Assembly: GCF_002006755.1 (NCBI RefSeq)
Contig: NZ_MVDO01000074.1
Span: 1-35,699, forward strand
DNA length: 35,699 nt
DNA from: Wohlfahrtiimonas larvae
GTDB lineage: Bacteria; Pseudomonadota; Gammaproteobacteria; Cardiobacteriales; Wohlfahrtiimonadaceae
Direction: 5' to 3'
Each line of letters opens with the position of its first letter. Positions within the stretch are counted from its first letter, which is position 1. A program made the translations under genes and the position numbers. The notes under the pieces are model-generated. The model had not been told where the DNA came from. It saw only the letters and a program-made list of their open reading frames with translations, and ran no database searches. This document shows positions 17,471-24,900 of the stretch, piece by piece.

Positions 17471-17488
17471 AATATTTTCTAGTAAAAA

Positions 17489-18682
17489 TTAAAGTGCATT
17501 CACAATCTTCACTGTATCTCTTACAATCATGAGTTCTTCATCTGTGCACAGCACCATAGCTTTACCAAATGTTGGGCTTTCACCAATAATGCCTTCCTTA
17601 CCGCGAGAAGTCGCACTGTTTGCAGCTTCATCTACTTTAAAGCCCAAAAATGCTAAATGCTCCAAGACTTTCTTGCGCGTCATTACGTCATTTTCACCAA
17701 TACCACCTGTGAATACTAATGCATCCAAGCGACCTAATGGCACGATGAAAGAAACAATTTTCTTCGCTAAACGATAAATCATAATTTCTAGTGCAAGTTT
17801 TGCCCCCTTATGACCTTCTTCAGCTGCTGCCCATAATGTACGGCAGTCATTCGATAATTCTGAAATACCCAATAAACCACTTTTGCTATTTAATAATGTA
17901 TCGATTTCATCTACATTCAAATTTAATTTAGAAGATAGAAATTTCACAATACCTGCATCCACATCACCTGCACGCGTCCCCATCACCAAACCTTCTAATG
18001 GTGTGAATCCCATGGTTGTATCAACAGATTTGCCATTTTTAATAGAGGCCAAAGAAGAGCCATTACCCAAATGCGCACTAATAATTGCCGAGTTATTTCT
18101 ATCTAAGCCCAATTTTTCAATAGTCTTGTCAGCAATGTAACGATGGCTTGTACCATGGAAACCATAACGTCTAATATTATGATCACGATATAAGTCCATA
18201 GGGATAGCATATAAATATGCGGTCTCTGGCATTGTTTGGTGATACGCTGTATCGAATACAGCCACTTGTGGCAATGTTGGAAATGCAGCAATTGCAGCCT
18301 CAATACCGATTAAATTTGCAGGGTTATGAATTGGCGCATAAGGAATACATTTTCGAATTTGTGCAACAACCTCATCATTGATTAATGCTGAATCTTTAAA
18401 TTTAATCCCACCATGAACAACACGATGCCCAATAGCTTTAATTTTATCTAAATAGCCTTGGTCTTTTAAAAAACTCAAGATAAAATCAACCGCTGCTTTA
18501 TGTCCGCTACCATCACCTAAATCTGCAGGAGTTTTATTGCCATTCCAAGATGTTGTGATCACTGCACCAGCTTCACCTAATCTTTCAGCTAAACCAGACA
18601 TCTCTACTTGTTCACTCACCTCATCCATTAATGAAAATTTAAGCGATGAACTACCGCAGTTAAAAATAAGGATATAAGACAT
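17489..18682 (-). CDS. ackA: Acetate kinase
   Basis: A 397-residue enzyme (400 in E. coli) of the ASKHA fold that makes ATP from acetyl phosphate. It begins ILIFNCGSSSLKFSLMD, with the ATP-binding phosphate loop. HRVVHGG is near residue 87, FDTAYHQTMP near residue 143, RYGFHGTSHRYI near residue 171 and AHLGNGSSLA near residue 203. GFTPLEGLVMGTRAGD is near residue 224 and VFTGGIGEN near residue 325. The Shine-Dalgarno GGAGAAT precedes the ATG. ackA lies ahead of pta as in E. coli, but separated by a terminator-like hairpin. Confidence 0.97.
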   Translation of the reverse strand: MSYILIFNCGSSSLKFSLMDEVSEQVEMSGLAERLGEAGAVITTSWNGNKTPADLGDGSGHKAAVDFILSFLKDQGYLDKIKAIGHRVVHGGIKFKDSALINDEVVAQIRKCIPYAPIHNPANLIGIEAAIAAFPTLPQVAVFDTAYHQTMPETAYLYAIPMDLYRDHNIRRYGFHGTSHRYIADKTIEKLGLDRNNSAIISAHLGNGSSLASIKNGKSVDTTMGFTPLEGLVMGTRAGDVDAGIVKFLSSKLNLNVDEIDTLLNSKSGLLGISELSNDCRTLWAAAEEGHKGAKLALEIMIYRLAKKIVSFIVPLGRLDALVFTGGIGENDVMTRKKVLEHLAFLGFKVDEAANSATSRGKEGIIGESPTFGKAMVLCTDEELMIVRDTVKIVNAL

Positions 18683-18764
18683 AAATTCTCCGTGAATTTC
18701 AATTTGTTATTAATCTTCAAGCAATACTTTTATACAACCTAACTGCTCATTTATTCTCAATATA

Positions 18765-19301
18765 TTAAAAATCTTCATCTTCATGTTGCTCATTTAAATT
18801 ACTATAAATTAATATAATTTTAGATGAGCACCCACTCGCATTTGAAAAAGGATTCACCACACGATCTATCGATAGCCAAATCCCCCAACTGCGATCCTGC
18901 AACTGCCAAAACATACCTTCATCTGACTCATTGAACGTAGCCTTATTTAGCTTTTTAGTCAAATGTTTTATGTAAGCATTTTGTTGCTTATCACAATTTA
19001 CATCATTATTTGAGTAATAACTGAAACTAACATCATTTAACAACCACTCTCCGTCTAGTTTCATATACGTCATTTCTAAACTATTTGGCTTTTTATAAGC
19101 AGATAACACCAACTCATCATCTGTTTCTAAAGTGGTGTCTAATTTACCGAAAAAATTCTGATTCGCAATCATATCATATGGAGTCAATTGAGGTAGATCA
19201 GAATTTAACAAAAAATTACTTATATTATCTAAAGTTATCGCTTTTGAAAACACTGGCAATAAACCTAACCCTAAAAATATTAATACTCTCTTATTGCCCA
19301 T
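18765..19301 (-). CDS. Predicted secreted protein of unknown function
   Basis: A 178-residue protein that I do not recognise. Residues 1-21 form a signal peptide (KRVLIFLGLGLLPVFSKA, cleavage likely after KA). The mature part is hydrophilic and acidic with two cysteines (CDKQQN near residue 104 and SGCSSK near residue 157), a tryptophan-rich segment (MFWQLQDRSWGIWLSIDR, near residues 130-147) and an acidic tail EQHEDEDF. It is divergent from sitA and in line with ackA, 82 nt away. No strong Shine-Dalgarno is visible. Codon use is like the neighbours. Its length and clean signal peptide argue for a real gene. Confidence 0.65.
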   Translation of the reverse strand: MGNKRVLIFLGLGLLPVFSKAITLDNISNFLLNSDLPQLTPYDMIANQNFFGKLDTTLETDDELVLSAYKKPNSLEMTYMKLDGEWLLNDVSFSYYSNNDVNCDKQQNAYIKHLTKKLNKATFNESDEGMFWQLQDRSWGIWLSIDRVVNPFSNASGCSSKIILIYSNLNEQHEDEDF

Positions 19302-19327
19302 AATATATACTCAAACCCCACCATCAC

Positions 19328-19348
19328 ATCATTTATTATTAAAATGAT
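19328..19348. promoter_or_regulatory. 21-bp inverted repeat in the sitA divergent spacer
   Basis: ATCATTT (19328-19334) and AAATGAT (19342-19348) flank a 7-nt AT spacer. It lies 26 nt before the secreted-protein gene and about 60 bp upstream of the sit -35. It may be a metal-regulator operator, but it does not match the Fur or MntR consensus well. Confidence 0.4.
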
Positions 19349-19406
19349 CCTACATTAAAAACATTCCCGCCAAATAAGAATAACTCTCAAATCCGTAAAA
19401 TCTCAT

Positions 19407-19435
19407 TTGGAACCCTCTTATAGATTTACTATACT
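19407..19435 (+). promoter_or_regulatory. Predicted sigma-70 promoter of sitABCD
   Basis: -35 TTGGAA (19407-19412), a 17-bp spacer and -10 TATACT (19430-19435). Transcription would start near 19442, about 29 nt before the sitA ATG. Confidence 0.65.
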
Positions 19436-19470
19436 AAAGTTTTTCAATCTCTCAATGAAGGTAACTCTCC

Positions 19471-20373
19471 ATGCGTAAACATAAATACCTAGCCGCAATT
19501 GGTATCACAATCCTTACTTCTGTATTCTCTCTTGCATCTTTTGCAAATGCAAAAGATAAGCTCAAAGTTGTAACAACTTTTACAATTATCCAAGATATGG
19601 CTCAGAATGTTGCAGGCGATGCTGCAACTGTTGAATCTATTACGAAACATGGCGCTGAAATTCATAACTATCAGCCAACACCCAAAGACATCTTACGAAC
19701 ACAATCTGCAGATTTAATCTTATGGAATGGATTAAATTTAGAAAACTGGTTTGAGCGCTTCTTTGAAAATATGAAAGATGTTCCTTCAGTTGTGATCAGT
19801 GACGGCATTATTCCTATGTCAATTGTTGAGGGTGAATATAGCGGCATGCCTAACCCTCACGCTTGGATGTCTGCCACAAATGCTATCATTTATATTGACA
19901 ATATCCGTGATGCACTCATTAAATATGACCCCGATAATAAAGATATCTATACTACCAATGCAGAAACTTATAAAGCAAAGATCAAAGCATTAGATCAACC
20001 ATTACGTGATCGTTTAGCCAACATTCCACAAGATAAGCGTTGGTTAGTGACAAGTGAGGGTGCTTTCAGTTATCTTGCAAAAGATTATGATTTAAAAGAG
20101 CTGTATTTATGGGCAATCAACGCTGAACAACAAGGTACACCACAACAAGTTCGTAAAGTTATCGAAACTGTTCGAGCAAATAACATCCCTGTAGTATTCA
20201 GTGAGAGTACTGTATCTGATAAACCTGCAAAACAGATCAGTAAAGAAACAGATGCGATTTATGGGGGCGTTTTATACGTTGATTCATTATCAGATCCAGA
20301 TGGTCCAGTTCCAACATACATTGATCTTCTACAAACAACTGTTGAAACAATTGCAAAAGGTTTTAATCAATGA
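19471..20373 (+). CDS. sitA: Mn2+/Fe2+ ABC transporter, periplasmic binding protein (SitA/YfeA-like)
   Basis: A 300-residue cluster A-I (ZnuA/TroA fold) metal-binding protein. A signal peptide covers residues 1-27 (cleavage near FANA-KD). Metal ligands expected for the SitA/YfeA group are in place: His65 ([11 protein letters not shown]), His130 (MPNPHAWMS), a glutamate near 195 (VTSEGAF) and an aspartate near 270 (YVDSLSD). The long His-rich loop of zinc-specific ZnuA is absent, which favours manganese or iron. The gene overlaps sitB by 4 nt (ATGA). Confidence 0.92.
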   Translation: MRKHKYLAAIGITILTSVFSLASFANAKDKLKVVTTFTIIQDMAQNVAGDAATVESITKHGAEIHNYQPTPKDILRTQSADLILWNGLNLENWFERFFENMKDVPSVVISDGIIPMSIVEGEYSGMPNPHAWMSATNAIIYIDNIRDALIKYDPDNKDIYTTNAETYKAKIKALDQPLRDRLANIPQDKRWLVTSEGAFSYLAKDYDLKELYLWAINAEQQGTPQQVRKVIETVRANNIPVVFSESTVSDKPAKQISKETDAIYGGVLYVDSLSDPDGPVPTYIDLLQTTVETIAKGFNQ

Positions 20374-21257
20374 TTTCACAAGAAAAATTTTCACTCACAG
20401 TAGAGAATTTAACAGTGACATACAATAATGGCCATACGGCCATTAGAGATGTTAATTTTCATTTGGATGGTGGTACTATTTGCGCACTTGTTGGTGTTAA
20501 TGGTGGCGGAAAATCCACATTATTTAAAAGCATCATGGGCATGGTAAAACCAACCAAAGGCTCAGTTTCTATCAACGGTGGCAATGTTAAGACTGCATTA
20601 AAGCAAAATACAGTCGCCTATGTACCACAAACTGAAGAAGTTGACTGGAACTTTCCAGTGTTAGTTTCTGATGTGGTGATGATGGGACGTTATGGCAAAA
20701 TGAATTTTTTGCGCATTCCATCTTCTAATGATAAAACCAAAGTTTTAGAGTCTTTAAAACGCGTCAACATGGAATCATTAGCTCATCGACAAATTGGTGA
20801 ATTATCGGGCGGGCAAAAAAAGCGTGTGTTTTTAGCACGCGCTTTAGCCCAAGAGGGCAAAATAATTTTATTGGATGAGCCTTTTACTGGTGTAGACGTG
20901 AAAACTGAAAATGCGATTGTAGATTTACTCCGCAAGCTCCGTGATGAAGGTCATTTAATTTTAGTTTCCACACATAACTTGGGTTCTGTACCTGAATTTT
21001 GTGATCAAACATTATTTATCAATCGTACAATCATTGCAGCAGGTCCAACAGAAACAACCTTCAACCATCATAACCTAGAAAAAACTTTTGGTGGTGTATT
21101 GCGCCATATTCACATTGATGGTGATGATCTGCATGATGATAGCGACCCTCGCCGCGTAACAGTATTAACAGATGATGAACGTCCTGCTGTATTCTATGGT
21201 GTTGATAAAAATGATCCACCTAGAACGAGTACACAAGCGCCAAAGGGAGAAAAATAA
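20370..21257 (+). CDS. sitB: Mn2+/Fe2+ ABC transporter, ATPase (SitB-like)
   Basis: A 295-residue cytoplasmic ABC ATPase. Walker A is GVNGGGKST near residue 42, the Q-loop is in [14 protein letters not shown] near residue 86, the signature is LSGGQKKR near residue 144 and Walker B is [10 protein letters not shown] near residue 164, followed by a switch histidine in VSTHNLG. After the core, near residue 240, is an acidic tail ([15 protein letters not shown], then [11 protein letters not shown]), typical of SitB/YfeB proteins. It overlaps sitA by 4 nt and sitC by 1 nt (TAATG). Confidence 0.93.
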   Translation: MISQEKFSLTVENLTVTYNNGHTAIRDVNFHLDGGTICALVGVNGGGKSTLFKSIMGMVKPTKGSVSINGGNVKTALKQNTVAYVPQTEEVDWNFPVLVSDVVMMGRYGKMNFLRIPSSNDKTKVLESLKRVNMESLAHRQIGELSGGQKKRVFLARALAQEGKIILLDEPFTGVDVKTENAIVDLLRKLRDEGHLILVSTHNLGSVPEFCDQTLFINRTIIAAGPTETTFNHHNLEKTFGGVLRHIHIDGDDLHDDSDPRRVTVLTDDERPAVFYGVDKNDPPRTSTQAPKGEK

Positions 21258-22108
21258 TGTGGGAATTATTAACTGAACCCTTTACCTATGAATACATGCG
21301 CAAAGCTATTTGGGTCAGTGGATTAGTTGGCGGTACATGTGCTTTCTTATCTGCTTACCTAATGCTAAAAGGCTGGTCCTTAATGGGTGATGCCTTATCT
21401 CACTCTGTTGTACCTGGTGTTGCAGGTGCTTATGCATTAGGATTACCCTACTCAATCGGCGCATTCTTTTCCGGTTTACTTGCTGCTTTTTCTATCACTG
21501 TGATTCGTCATTTTACACAGCTTAAAGAAGATGCCATTATTGGTTTTATATTTTCCACATTCTTTGCTGTTGGGCTATTTATTGTATCCCTGAATCCCAC
21601 ATCAGTTGATGTACAATCTATTATCTTTGGTAATATCCTTGCCATTGCTGATAGTGATATCTTACAAGTCAATATTATTATTGCTGTTTCACTCATTGTC
21701 TTGTGTGTTATTTGGAAAGATTTATTAGCAGTTTTCTTTGATGAAATTCACGCTCGCTCTGTTGGTTTATCACCATTAAGATTGAAAATCATTTTCTTCA
21801 CATTACTCAGCGCATGCACAATCGCAGCATTACAAACTGTTGGTGCAATTCTCGTAATTGCTATGGTTGTCACACCTGGTGCTACTGCTTATCTTTTAAG
21901 CGATAAATTTTCTCACATTATCATTATCTCCATCATTATTGGCTCTTTAACTAGCATTGTTGGCGCTTGGCTAAGCTACTTTCTAGATGGGGCAACAGGT
22001 GGCGTCATTGTTACTTTACAAACTGGGTTATTCTTATTGGCATTCTTCTTTGCACCAAAATATGGATATATTGCAACACGCCTAAAAATTCGTAAAGGAG
22101 CACAATAA
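21257..22108 (+). CDS. sitC: Mn2+/Fe2+ ABC transporter, permease (SitC-like)
   Basis: A 283-residue ABC-3 family inner-membrane permease with about eight hydrophobic helices. It has MLKGWSLMGDALSHSVVPGVAGAY near residue 37, VGAILVIAMVVTPGATAYLL near residue 195 and a C-terminal GATGGVIVTLQTGLFLLAFFF. It begins on the sitB stop codon and ends on the sitD start, so the four proteins are coupled. It is clearly paralogous to the next gene. Confidence 0.93.
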   Translation: MWELLTEPFTYEYMRKAIWVSGLVGGTCAFLSAYLMLKGWSLMGDALSHSVVPGVAGAYALGLPYSIGAFFSGLLAAFSITVIRHFTQLKEDAIIGFIFSTFFAVGLFIVSLNPTSVDVQSIIFGNILAIADSDILQVNIIIAVSLIVLCVIWKDLLAVFFDEIHARSVGLSPLRLKIIFFTLLSACTIAALQTVGAILVIAMVVTPGATAYLLSDKFSHIIIISIIIGSLTSIVGAWLSYFLDGATGGVIVTLQTGLFLLAFFFAPKYGYIATRLKIRKGAQ

Positions 22109-22950
22109 TGTCAGAATTATTCAACTTCTTTATAGAACCCTTTCAGCTAGAATTAATGCGCAGAGCACTATACGCAGCCATCATTATTGCAATTGTCTGC
22201 GCGCTCTTTTCATGTTTCTTAGTACTCAAAGGTTGGTCTTTAATTGGGGATGCTATTTCTCACGCTGTATTGCCAGGTATTGCAGTAGCTTATTTAATTG
22301 GGATACCATTCATCGTAGGTGCATTTATTTCTGGTATTTTCTGCTCATTTGCCACTGGATTTATTAAAAATAATTCTAGAATCAAAGAAGATACGGTCAT
22401 GGGAATTTTGTTCTCAGGAATGTTTGCCATCGGCATCATCATGGTGACAAAAATTCATACCAATATCCATTTATCACACATTTTATTTGGTAATATTTTA
22501 GGTATCACTCAAAATGAATTTATTTTTACGGTTGTCATCAGTATTATTATCAGTGCTGTTATTTTATTAAAGCTCAAGGATTTTATACTATTTTGTTTTG
22601 ATGCCACCCAAGCTAAAGTGGTAGGATTGCCAGTAACATTTTTACATTATTTATTATTGTCAATGCTTTCCTTAACCATTGTAACAACATTACAAGCTGC
22701 CGGTATTGTGCTTGTGATCGCAATGTTGATATCACCTGGCATTACAGCTTTTCTACTGACTAAGCGATTTGAACTTATGCTCATTATCGCAGTACTCGTT
22801 TCTGTCACTGCTTCTGTAATTGGCACCATTATCAGTTATCACTTAGATGCAGATACAGGGCCGTCCATCGTTATTGTTCAAGCAATTATTTTTGTTCTAG
22901 CCTATATCTTAAGCTTAATTTTACGTGCAAAAAAGCCACAACATGCATAG
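22108..22950 (+). CDS. sitD: Mn2+/Fe2+ ABC transporter, second permease (SitD-like)
   Basis: A 280-residue ABC-3 permease, the partner of SitC, with VLKGWSLIGDAISHAVLPGIAVAY near residue 38 and AAGIVLVIAMLISPGITAFLL near residue 198. Two different permease subunits are normal in SitABCD and YfeABCD systems and distinguish them from ZnuABC. The 3' end of the gene, including its TAG stop, lies inside the hairpin that terminates the convergent mgtE gene. Confidence 0.93.
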   Translation: MSELFNFFIEPFQLELMRRALYAAIIIAIVCALFSCFLVLKGWSLIGDAISHAVLPGIAVAYLIGIPFIVGAFISGIFCSFATGFIKNNSRIKEDTVMGILFSGMFAIGIIMVTKIHTNIHLSHILFGNILGITQNEFIFTVVISIIISAVILLKLKDFILFCFDATQAKVVGLPVTFLHYLLLSMLSLTIVTTLQAAGIVLVIAMLISPGITAFLLTKRFELMLIIAVLVSVTASVIGTIISYHLDADTGPSIVIVQAIIFVLAYILSLILRAKKPQHA

Positions 22951-22963
22951 CATGTGTGGCTTT
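22929..22963 (-). terminator. Terminator of mgtE, embedded in the sitD 3' end
   Basis: Stem AAAGCCAC (22932-22939), bulged A, ACATGC (22941-22946) / GCATGT (22950-22955), GTGGCTTT (22956-22963), loop ATA. On the minus strand it ends in a TTTTTT run (22934-22929). On the plus strand the T-tail is weak. The sitD stop TAG is in the loop and stem. Confidence 0.85.
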
Positions 22964-22984
22964 GCCACTTCTTAATAATTCTAA

Positions 22985-24391
22985 TTAACTCAAAGATCCT
23001 GCGGCTTCAAGTAATAAATCACTTAAAAACCAATAAGCAAAGCTAAAATAGATCACAACTCCCAAGAAATCCATAATAGATGTCAACATAGGTGAGCTTA
23101 ACGTTGCAGGGTCAATGTTAAAACGTTTTGCAATAAATGGTAAAAATATCCCAATTAACCCCCCCACAAATGTTACTGTTACCATTGAAAGACCAATAAT
23201 TAATAAAACTTCAATACTAATATTTTCTTTAAAGAAGTATGCTAAAACAATTTCAGCTGAAGCAACAGTACAACCTAGCATTAATGCAACAGGCACTTCT
23301 TTCTTAAATACAAACCAGATATCTTTCCACTTAAGCGTAAGATCCCCCAAAGCCATTGAACGGATTACTAATGTTGCAGACTGACTACCTGTATTACCGC
23401 CCATATCTACAATAGGCGCTAAGAATGCTGCCAAAATAATTACTTCAGATAAAATTTCTTCTTGTTTGGCAACAAATGAACTTGTAAATACACCAAACAC
23501 CGTTAGGATAATTAACCAAAAACCACGTACAGTAAACATCCGCCAAAATCCAGAATATTGATAATCTAATTCAGGACCTGACATCGGTACGTTACCACCA
23601 AGCTTAGCAAATGAATCGGCAGACGATTCACGTAGACGCTCCATTGCATCATCCACCGTAACAATACCGACTAAATGACCATAACCATCCGTAACAGGCA
23701 GTGCTTCTAAATTATAACGCTCAATTAACTCGACTGCGATCCGATCTTTATCGGATGCTCTTGCCTGAATAATATCCTTAACCATTACATCTCTAATGCA
23801 ATCATCATCATGACTCATTAATAGATCTTGCAATGATAAAACTCCAACTAAATGGCGATATTCATCTGTTACATAAATCATAGATAAAGCTTCTTTTGTT
23901 CGCGCATCGATACGAATTTGCGCCCAAGTATCCCTTACTGTTGCTGTTTCTGGAATATTGACATAATCTGCCGTCGTCATCGCGCCCACTGTACCTTCAG
24001 GATAAGATGATAATGCGATAATCGCCTCTCGCTCTTCTTTATCTAAAGAAGGTAATATTTGTCGGCGCTGTTCTGTATTCAACATCACAAACAAACTAAC
24101 TTGTTCATCTGATGGCAAGTCTTCAAATAAGCGCCCTAAAGTTTCGATCGATAAATGAGGAACAAATCTTAACTTCTCTTCTTCTTCAAACTCTTCAAAT
24201 AAATAAGATAAATTTGCAGAATCTAGCTTTTCTAACAAAGACACTACTGATTCTGTGGGAAATTCCTCCACTACATCTGCAATATCAATCGCTTTTGTAT
24301 TTTTGATTAATTCAACAAATGCTTCTGCATCACCTGTTTCAATGATCGGCTCTAAATAAAAATATAAGTTAGATTGTTGATAAACGCTCAT
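22985..24391 (-). CDS. mgtE: Mg2+ channel/transporter MgtE
   Basis: A 468-residue magnesium-gated Mg2+ channel. Residues 20-130 form the cytoplasmic helical N domain, about 135-255 form two CBS domains (VGAMTTADYVNIPETATVRD, then VGVLSLQDLLMS and VGIVTVDDAMERL), a connecting helix follows, and 280-468 are the transmembrane part with about five helices. The pore helix sequence AAFLAPIVDMGGNTGSQSAT near residue 325 and LPFIAKRFNIDPATLSSPM near residue 420 are family hallmarks. AAGGAG lies 5 nt before the ATG. It is preceded by a long structured leader in which this Shine-Dalgarno can be paired. Confidence 0.95.
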   Translation of the reverse strand: MSVYQQSNLYFYLEPIIETGDAEAFVELIKNTKAIDIADVVEEFPTESVVSLLEKLDSANLSYLFEEFEEEEKLRFVPHLSIETLGRLFEDLPSDEQVSLFVMLNTEQRRQILPSLDKEEREAIIALSSYPEGTVGAMTTADYVNIPETATVRDTWAQIRIDARTKEALSMIYVTDEYRHLVGVLSLQDLLMSHDDDCIRDVMVKDIIQARASDKDRIAVELIERYNLEALPVTDGYGHLVGIVTVDDAMERLRESSADSFAKLGGNVPMSGPELDYQYSGFWRMFTVRGFWLIILTVFGVFTSSFVAKQEEILSEVIILAAFLAPIVDMGGNTGSQSATLVIRSMALGDLTLKWKDIWFVFKKEVPVALMLGCTVASAEIVLAYFFKENISIEVLLIIGLSMVTVTFVGGLIGIFLPFIAKRFNIDPATLSSPMLTSIMDFLGVVIYFSFAYWFLSDLLLEAAGSLS

Positions 24392-24396
24392 GACTG

Positions 24397-24422
24397 CTCC
24401 TTAGTTATATTGTATATAGGAG
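24397..24422 (-). promoter_or_regulatory. Hairpin sequestering the mgtE Shine-Dalgarno
   Basis: On the minus strand CTCCT (24422-24418) can pair with AGGAG (24401-24397), the mgtE Shine-Dalgarno, across a 16-nt AT-rich loop that can itself pair partly (TATA/TATA). The CTCCT arm starts one base after the stop codon of the 4-codon ORF at 24424-24438. Confidence 0.55.
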
Positions 24423-24423
24423 A

Positions 24424-24438
24424 CTATGGTTTGGACAT
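24424..24438 (-). CDS. Candidate leader mini-ORF, Met-Ser-Lys-Pro-stop
   Basis: ATG TCC AAA CCA TAG on the minus strand, preceded 6 nt by GAGG (24448-24445), a stronger and better spaced Shine-Dalgarno than many genes here. The stop directly follows a proline codon, a context known to slow termination (as in TnaC). A ribosome held at the stop would cover the adjoining CTCCT element and leave the mgtE Shine-Dalgarno free. It encodes no useful protein; its translation would be regulatory. This is inference from position. Confidence 0.45.
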   Translation of the reverse strand: MSKP

Positions 24439-24535
24439 CACCCACCTCTAATATTAATAGATAATAACTTACTTAATATTAGATATAAGTGAAATTGTGA
24501 ATAGATCTTCAGATTGCCTGAAGATAGAAAAATTC

Positions 24536-24592
24536 TCAGGACTTAACTGCTGATCTCATGATCAAAACACAAGGATATGATCGGGTCCTCAT
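24536..24592 (-). CDS. Possible 18-codon upstream ORF in the mgtE leader
   Basis: An ATG at 24592 opens an 18-residue frame (MRTRSYPCVLIMRSAVKS) ending TGA at 24536, inside the outer helices of the leader. The nearest Shine-Dalgarno, GGAG (24609-24606), is 13 nt away, longer than ideal. Its translation would melt both long helices. In E. coli mgtA is controlled by a 17-codon leader peptide, MgtL, but the sequences are not alike. It may be chance. Confidence 0.25.
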   Translation of the reverse strand: MRTRSYPCVLIMRSAVKS

Positions 24593-24626
24593 CCACAGAA
24601 CTTTTCTCCAAATAATAAAAAAACGT

Positions 24627-24656
24627 ATTATACAGACTCATTTCACAATGTAACAA
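24627..24656 (-). promoter_or_regulatory. Predicted sigma-70 promoter of mgtE
   Basis: -35 TTGTTA (24656-24651), an 18-bp spacer and a consensus -10 TATAAT (24632-24627) on the minus strand. No other good promoter is nearer to mgtE. Confidence 0.7.
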
Positions 24657-24733
24657 TTTTTATTTACAAAAATAAATAAAATTTAATGCCATGAGCAATG
24701 ACCAACCTTACTCATCCTATTCAATATTATTCT

Positions 24734-24884
24734 GATAAAATCATTATGATTAAATTAATATCATTCAAGGGTACCTTATGAATAATAAATTGCAACCATT
24801 CGCCCTATCAAAAAGATGATTTTAGCAAAACTCATGAGCAATAAAAAAGGCTTAATAACATTCATTAAGCCTTTTTTACTTTGA
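24734..24884 (+). other. Candidate short plus-strand transcript between mgtE and exbD
   Basis: The 240-nt stretch after the mgtE promoter holds no convincing gene. On the plus strand it has a 13-bp palindrome AATCAT-T-ATGATT (24739-24751), AAGGG followed by a 13-codon ORF (24778-24819), a 22-codon ORF joined to it by ATGA (24816-24884), and a perfect terminator whose stem lies within the second ORF. A small RNA or a decayed gene start are both possible. Confidence 0.25.
24843..24877. terminator. Bidirectional intrinsic terminator after exbD
   Basis: A perfect 14-bp stem: AAAAAAGGCTTAAT (24843-24856) and ATTAAGCCTTTTTT (24864-24877), loop AACATTC. The A-run and T-run make it work in both directions. 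It ends the tonB-exbB-exbD transcript on the minus strand. Confidence 0.92.
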
Positions 24885-24900
24885 TCCCAAAATGGCATCA

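Larger units (their letters stand above)
24392..24620 (-). promoter_or_regulatory. Long structured 5' leader of mgtE (candidate Mg2+-responsive leader)
   Basis: From the predicted start near 24620 to the mgtE ATG is about 229 nt. In transcript order it holds: an outer helix AAAAGTTCT (24605-24597) / AGAATTTTT (24536-24528), 9 bp with one G-U; an asymmetric internal loop; AGGAC (24589-24585) / GTCCT (24542-24538); and within it TGATC/GATCA (24564-24551). Next comes an 8-bp hairpin ATCTTCAG/CTGAAGAT (24525-24505) and an 11-bp hairpin TCTAATATTAA/TTAATATTAGA (24483-24447). A 4-codon ORF and an SD-sequestering stem follow. I do not see the consensus of the M-box or yybP-ykoY riboswitches. This spacer is otherwise without a gene. 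Confidence 0.6.

Noticed and set aside
24392-24620. mgtE leader as an M-box or yybP-ykoY riboswitch
   Set aside because: The conserved cores of both classes are not visible; the leader is reported as unassigned instead.
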